A stretch of DNA of 37,292 bases from a bacterium (GTDB lineage: Bacteria; Bacillota_I; Bacilli_A; RF39; UBA660), in contig JAUNNO010000005.1 of the NCBI GenBank assembly GCA_030531425.1, forward strand, positions 4,711 through 42,002. The letters are read 5' to 3'. The first letter of the stretch is position 1, and every line of letters starts with the position of its first letter. A model generated the notes under the pieces. It did not search any database, was not told the origin of the DNA, and saw only the letters and a list, made by a program, of their open reading frames with translations. The position numbers were made by a program, and so were the translations under genes. This document shows, in pieces, positions 35,414 through 37,292 of this stretch.

Positions 35414-36068
35414 AATCTAATTTTGTAGGAATTATTAATTTATCTCCTATTTGTAAATTTGATATATCATTATATTTTTTTAATTCTTCTACAGTTGTAT
35501 TATATTTTTCTATAATACTATCTATAGAGTCTCCATCACGAACTATAAATACATTATATGTAACATAAACTTCTTTATCAAAACTACTAGAATTAAAAAT
35601 TGAATTTATCTTTTCTTCTATATTTTCTCTTGAATCAGTTTCTAATTCAGATGCTTTTGATTCATTAATACATTCTGTATTATTATCTTCTATAACTTGT
35701 CTTACTGGTGTTACATCAACTATATCCTCTATTTCTACTGGTGGTCTTTCTTTTAAATGATCCAATAAAACATCTATAGATACACTAAGTACATTATTAT
35801 TTTTAATTTCATAATAAAAATCATCTATATCTACTATCGCATCATTTGAATCAAATCTTTCATCTATACATATTTCAAAAGGTAATTTAATTTCAAATGG
35901 TTCTGTTGTTGCGCTATTATCGTTCATTTTATATTCACCATTTATTATAAAATCACCACTTACTACATCACTTTTTATATTTAATGTATTTTCAAGTGAT
36001 ATACTTGTTATTTCACTTAAATTTGTTTTAAATATCACATCTTTTTTAAAAGGTATTATATTTTTCAT
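35400..36068 (-). CDS. spoVID: SpoVID-like spore coat morphogenetic protein with LysM domain
   Basis: SpoVID directs encasement of the forespore by coat proteins. The 222-residue protein starts with the SpoVID-type N-terminal domain (about 1-110, with FKKDVIFKTNLSEITSISLE and GDFIINGEYKMND, LPFEICI). An acidic linker (about 110-170) and a single C-terminal LysM domain (about 177-217, VRDGDSIDSIIEKYNTTVEE) follow. It lacks a signal peptide, as expected for a protein that acts in the mother cell. It is much shorter than B. subtilis SpoVID (575 residues) because the linker is reduced. The ATG at 36068 lies six bases after AGGAG; an ATG at 36074 is too close. The ysxE-like gene overlaps its 3' end. 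Confidence 0.83.
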   Translation of the reverse strand: MKNIIPFKKDVIFKTNLSEITSISLENTLNIKSDVVSGDFIINGEYKMNDNSATTEPFEIKLPFEICIDERFDSNDAIVDIDDFYYEIKNNNVLSVSIDVLLDHLKERPPVEIEDIVDVTPVRQVIEDNNTECINESKASELETDSRENIEEKINSIFNSSSFDKEVYVTYNVFIVRDGDSIDSIIEKYNTTVEELKKYNDISNLQIGDKLIIPTKLDYEGN

Positions 36069-36087
36069 AAACATCTCCTATCAATTA

Positions 36088-36116
36088 AGAATATGATGAA
36101 TATTTAAAAATATGAA
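36088..36116 (-). promoter_or_regulatory. Sigma-E-like sporulation promoter of the spoVID-like gene
   Basis: Minus strand TTCATATT (36109-36116), 13-base spacer, CATATTCT (36088-36095), close to the sigma-E consensus. B. subtilis spoVID is sigma-E dependent. Confidence 0.55.
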
Positions 36117-36147
36117 AAAAACAAATAAGTAAGTTACCTATTTGTTT
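36114..36147 (-). terminator. Terminator of the second pilin-leader gene
   Basis: Minus strand AAACAAATA (36139-36147) pairs with TATTTGTTT (36119-36127), followed by a U-run. Confidence 0.8.
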
Positions 36148-36154
36148 GTGTTTA

Positions 36155-37267
36155 TTAACCTAACCAGTTTACTGTAGCACTTGATCCCCAAGGTGAGCCT
36201 TCTATTGAACCAGATGGTTTATTTATATTTATTGTTGTGATAGATGAAAAACCAAATGCATCTTCTCCTATACTTATAACACTAGACGGAATTGTTATGT
36301 TACTTAAATTAGTACATCCCCAAAATACTTCATCGCCTATACTTGTTACGCCTTCTTCAATTGTTATTGTATTTAAACTAGTGCAACCATCAAATGCATA
36401 TTTACCTATACTTTTTACACTTGATGGAATTGTTATATTACTTAAATTAGTTTCCATAAATGCCCAACCTCCTATATTTACAACACTAGACGGAATTGTT
36501 ATGTTACTTAAATTAGTACAATACCAAAATGCTTCATCACCTATGCTTGTAATTGTATTTGGAATCTCTACGCTTGTTATATCAGCACAACAGCAAGTCG
36601 AATGAACAAATGCTGTATCTGCTATACTAGTTACTGTATATATATTATTATTAATTTTTACTCTAGAAGCTATCTTTATGTCACCAGTAGCCTGTGGATC
36701 ACCAACTGCTCTATCATAACTATTACTATAATCTATATCTCCTTTATATGATAAAACCATAGCCTCATTTGAGCCTTCTGGCACATAATATACTAGCTGG
36801 TTATCTACATTTATTGCTACTCCAGATGTCGTTTCAGGTATTATTACTCCTTCTGCTATTAATTCTTTTTTTGGTGCTTCTAATACCATTTTTCCTTCTT
36901 TATATGTTAGTGTTCCACTTTTGTATGTTAATGTTGTTAATGAAGTTTTTTCTATAGTACCATTAGAAAGTGTTATTGTTCCACTATCTGGTAGTTCTCC
37001 ATCTACTGAAACATTTAAAGTTTTTCCATCACATCTTGTTATTCCTGATTCTATAGTACAACTTGGTGGATTAAACTCTCCATTTAAGTTTTCTTTTGCA
37101 ATAGCTAATTCTACTGCTTTTAAATAATTTTCTGCGCTCCTTTTTAGTGCCTCTTTTTTTGAGTCTTCAATAATATCTATTATTATTGGAACTGCTATTA
37201 GAGCTATTATGGCTAATATTACTATTACGGCAAGTAGCTCTATCAATGTAAATCCATTTTTTCTCAT
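36155..37267 (-). CDS. Type IV pilin-leader surface protein with BspA-type leucine-rich repeats
   Basis: The 370-residue protein starts with a type IV prepilin leader (MRKNG/FTLIELLAVIVILAI), with the conserved Glu at mature position 5 and a hydrophobic helix to about residue 32. A small beta region follows (about 55-130, with NVSVDGELPDSGTITLSNGT). From about residue 205 there are BspA/LRR_5 repeats of the form ITSIGDEAFWYCTNLSNITI-P, about five copies, ending SATVNWLG. BspA-type repeats mediate adhesion in several gut and oral bacteria. The leader to residue 48 is almost identical to that of the gene at 13227-14303, but the rest is unrelated. AGGAGG precedes the ATG. No pilus assembly gene is visible, and its promoter is at or beyond the window edge. 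Confidence 0.85.
   Translation of the reverse strand: MRKNGFTLIELLAVIVILAIIALIAVPIIIDIIEDSKKEALKRSAENYLKAVELAIAKENLNGEFNPPSCTIESGITRCDGKTLNVSVDGELPDSGTITLSNGTIEKTSLTTLTYKSGTLTYKEGKMVLEAPKKELIAEGVIIPETTSGVAINVDNQLVYYVPEGSNEAMVLSYKGDIDYSNSYDRAVGDPQATGDIKIASRVKINNNIYTVTSIADTAFVHSTCCCADITSVEIPNTITSIGDEAFWYCTNLSNITIPSSVVNIGGWAFMETNLSNITIPSSVKSIGKYAFDGCTSLNTITIEEGVTSIGDEVFWGCTNLSNITIPSSVISIGEDAFGFSSITTININKPSGSIEGSPWGSSATVNWLG
36278..36346 (-). repeat. LRR-coding direct repeat, copy A
   Basis: A 69-base unit that matches copy B (36482-36550) at 63 positions. It encodes one leucine-rich repeat plus part of the next. A shorter, more diverged copy lies at about 36419-36452. Confidence 0.8.
36482..36550 (-). 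repeat. LRR-coding direct repeat, copy B
   Basis: The partner of copy A with the same reading phase, 204 bases apart (68 codons), so recombination between the copies would keep the frame and change repeat number. Confidence 0.8.
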
Positions 37268-37292
37268 ATTTTCCTCCTACTTTCTAGATTAC

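Noticed and set aside
36278-36550. CRISPR-like spaced repeats
   Set aside because: The repeats are coding leucine-rich repeat units in frame, have no palindromic direct-repeat structure and occur in too few copies.

Overview
This is a 37.3-kb, very AT-rich stretch of a low-GC Gram-positive chromosome. Helicase-loading proteins DnaB and DnaI, EzrA, RNase J, NAD-dependent LigA, Veg and a B. subtilis-type ThyA point to the class Bacilli. YabG and a SpoVID/YsxE-like pair indicate an endospore-forming lineage or a recent descendant of one. The two glycyl-radical enzyme systems (PflB/PflA and NrdD/NrdG) indicate anaerobic life. Uncultured gut lineages near Erysipelotrichales/RF39 would fit, but that placement is inference. 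The standard genetic code works throughout. I found no IS element, prophage, CRISPR array, tRNA or rRNA; the only stable RNA gene recognised is tmRNA.

Layout. (1) 1-3.7 kb, minus strand: a T-box leader, probably threonine-reading, in front of an unrecognised truncated gene; then ezrA and thyA. (2) 3.7-6.3 kb, plus strand: rpsD behind a leader with a pseudoknot-like fold, then rnjA. rnjA converges on a thioester (TQXA) surface-protein gene and shares one terminator with it. (3) 7.9-13.1 kb, minus: leuS with a small membrane-protein gene, and a GH31 glycosidase homologue whose catalytic residues are altered. (4) 13.2-24.8 kb, minus: a type-IV-pilin-like surface protein, then (in transcription order) nrdD, a separate tiny glycyl-radical cistron, nrdG, ligA, pflB, pflA, dnaB and dnaI. 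This block ties anaerobic dNTP synthesis and pyruvate metabolism to replication genes. (5) 25-29 kb, minus: a two-component system, a gene remnant and a CBS/DRTGG inorganic pyrophosphatase. (6) 29.1-32 kb, plus: lemA and a DUF2207 membrane protein. (7) 32.3-36.1 kb: ssrA, veg and yabG, a small membrane-protein pair, then ysxE-like and spoVID-like genes. (8) 36.2-37.3 kb: a second pilin-leader protein carrying BspA-type leucine-rich repeats.

The most notable observation is that the class III ribonucleotide reductase is split. The 766-residue NrdD ends before the glycyl-radical loop. The missing C-terminal segment, with the radical-site RVTGYL motif, is encoded by its own 57-codon cistron 13 bases downstream with its own ribosome binding site, and both chains end in a Cys-x-Cys tail. 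Other points of interest are two proteins with almost identical pilin leaders but unrelated passengers (one behind a 15-T promoter spacer that could phase-vary), a probable GH31 pseudoenzyme, a T-box before an unfamiliar gene, and two sporulation-type promoters of identical geometry.
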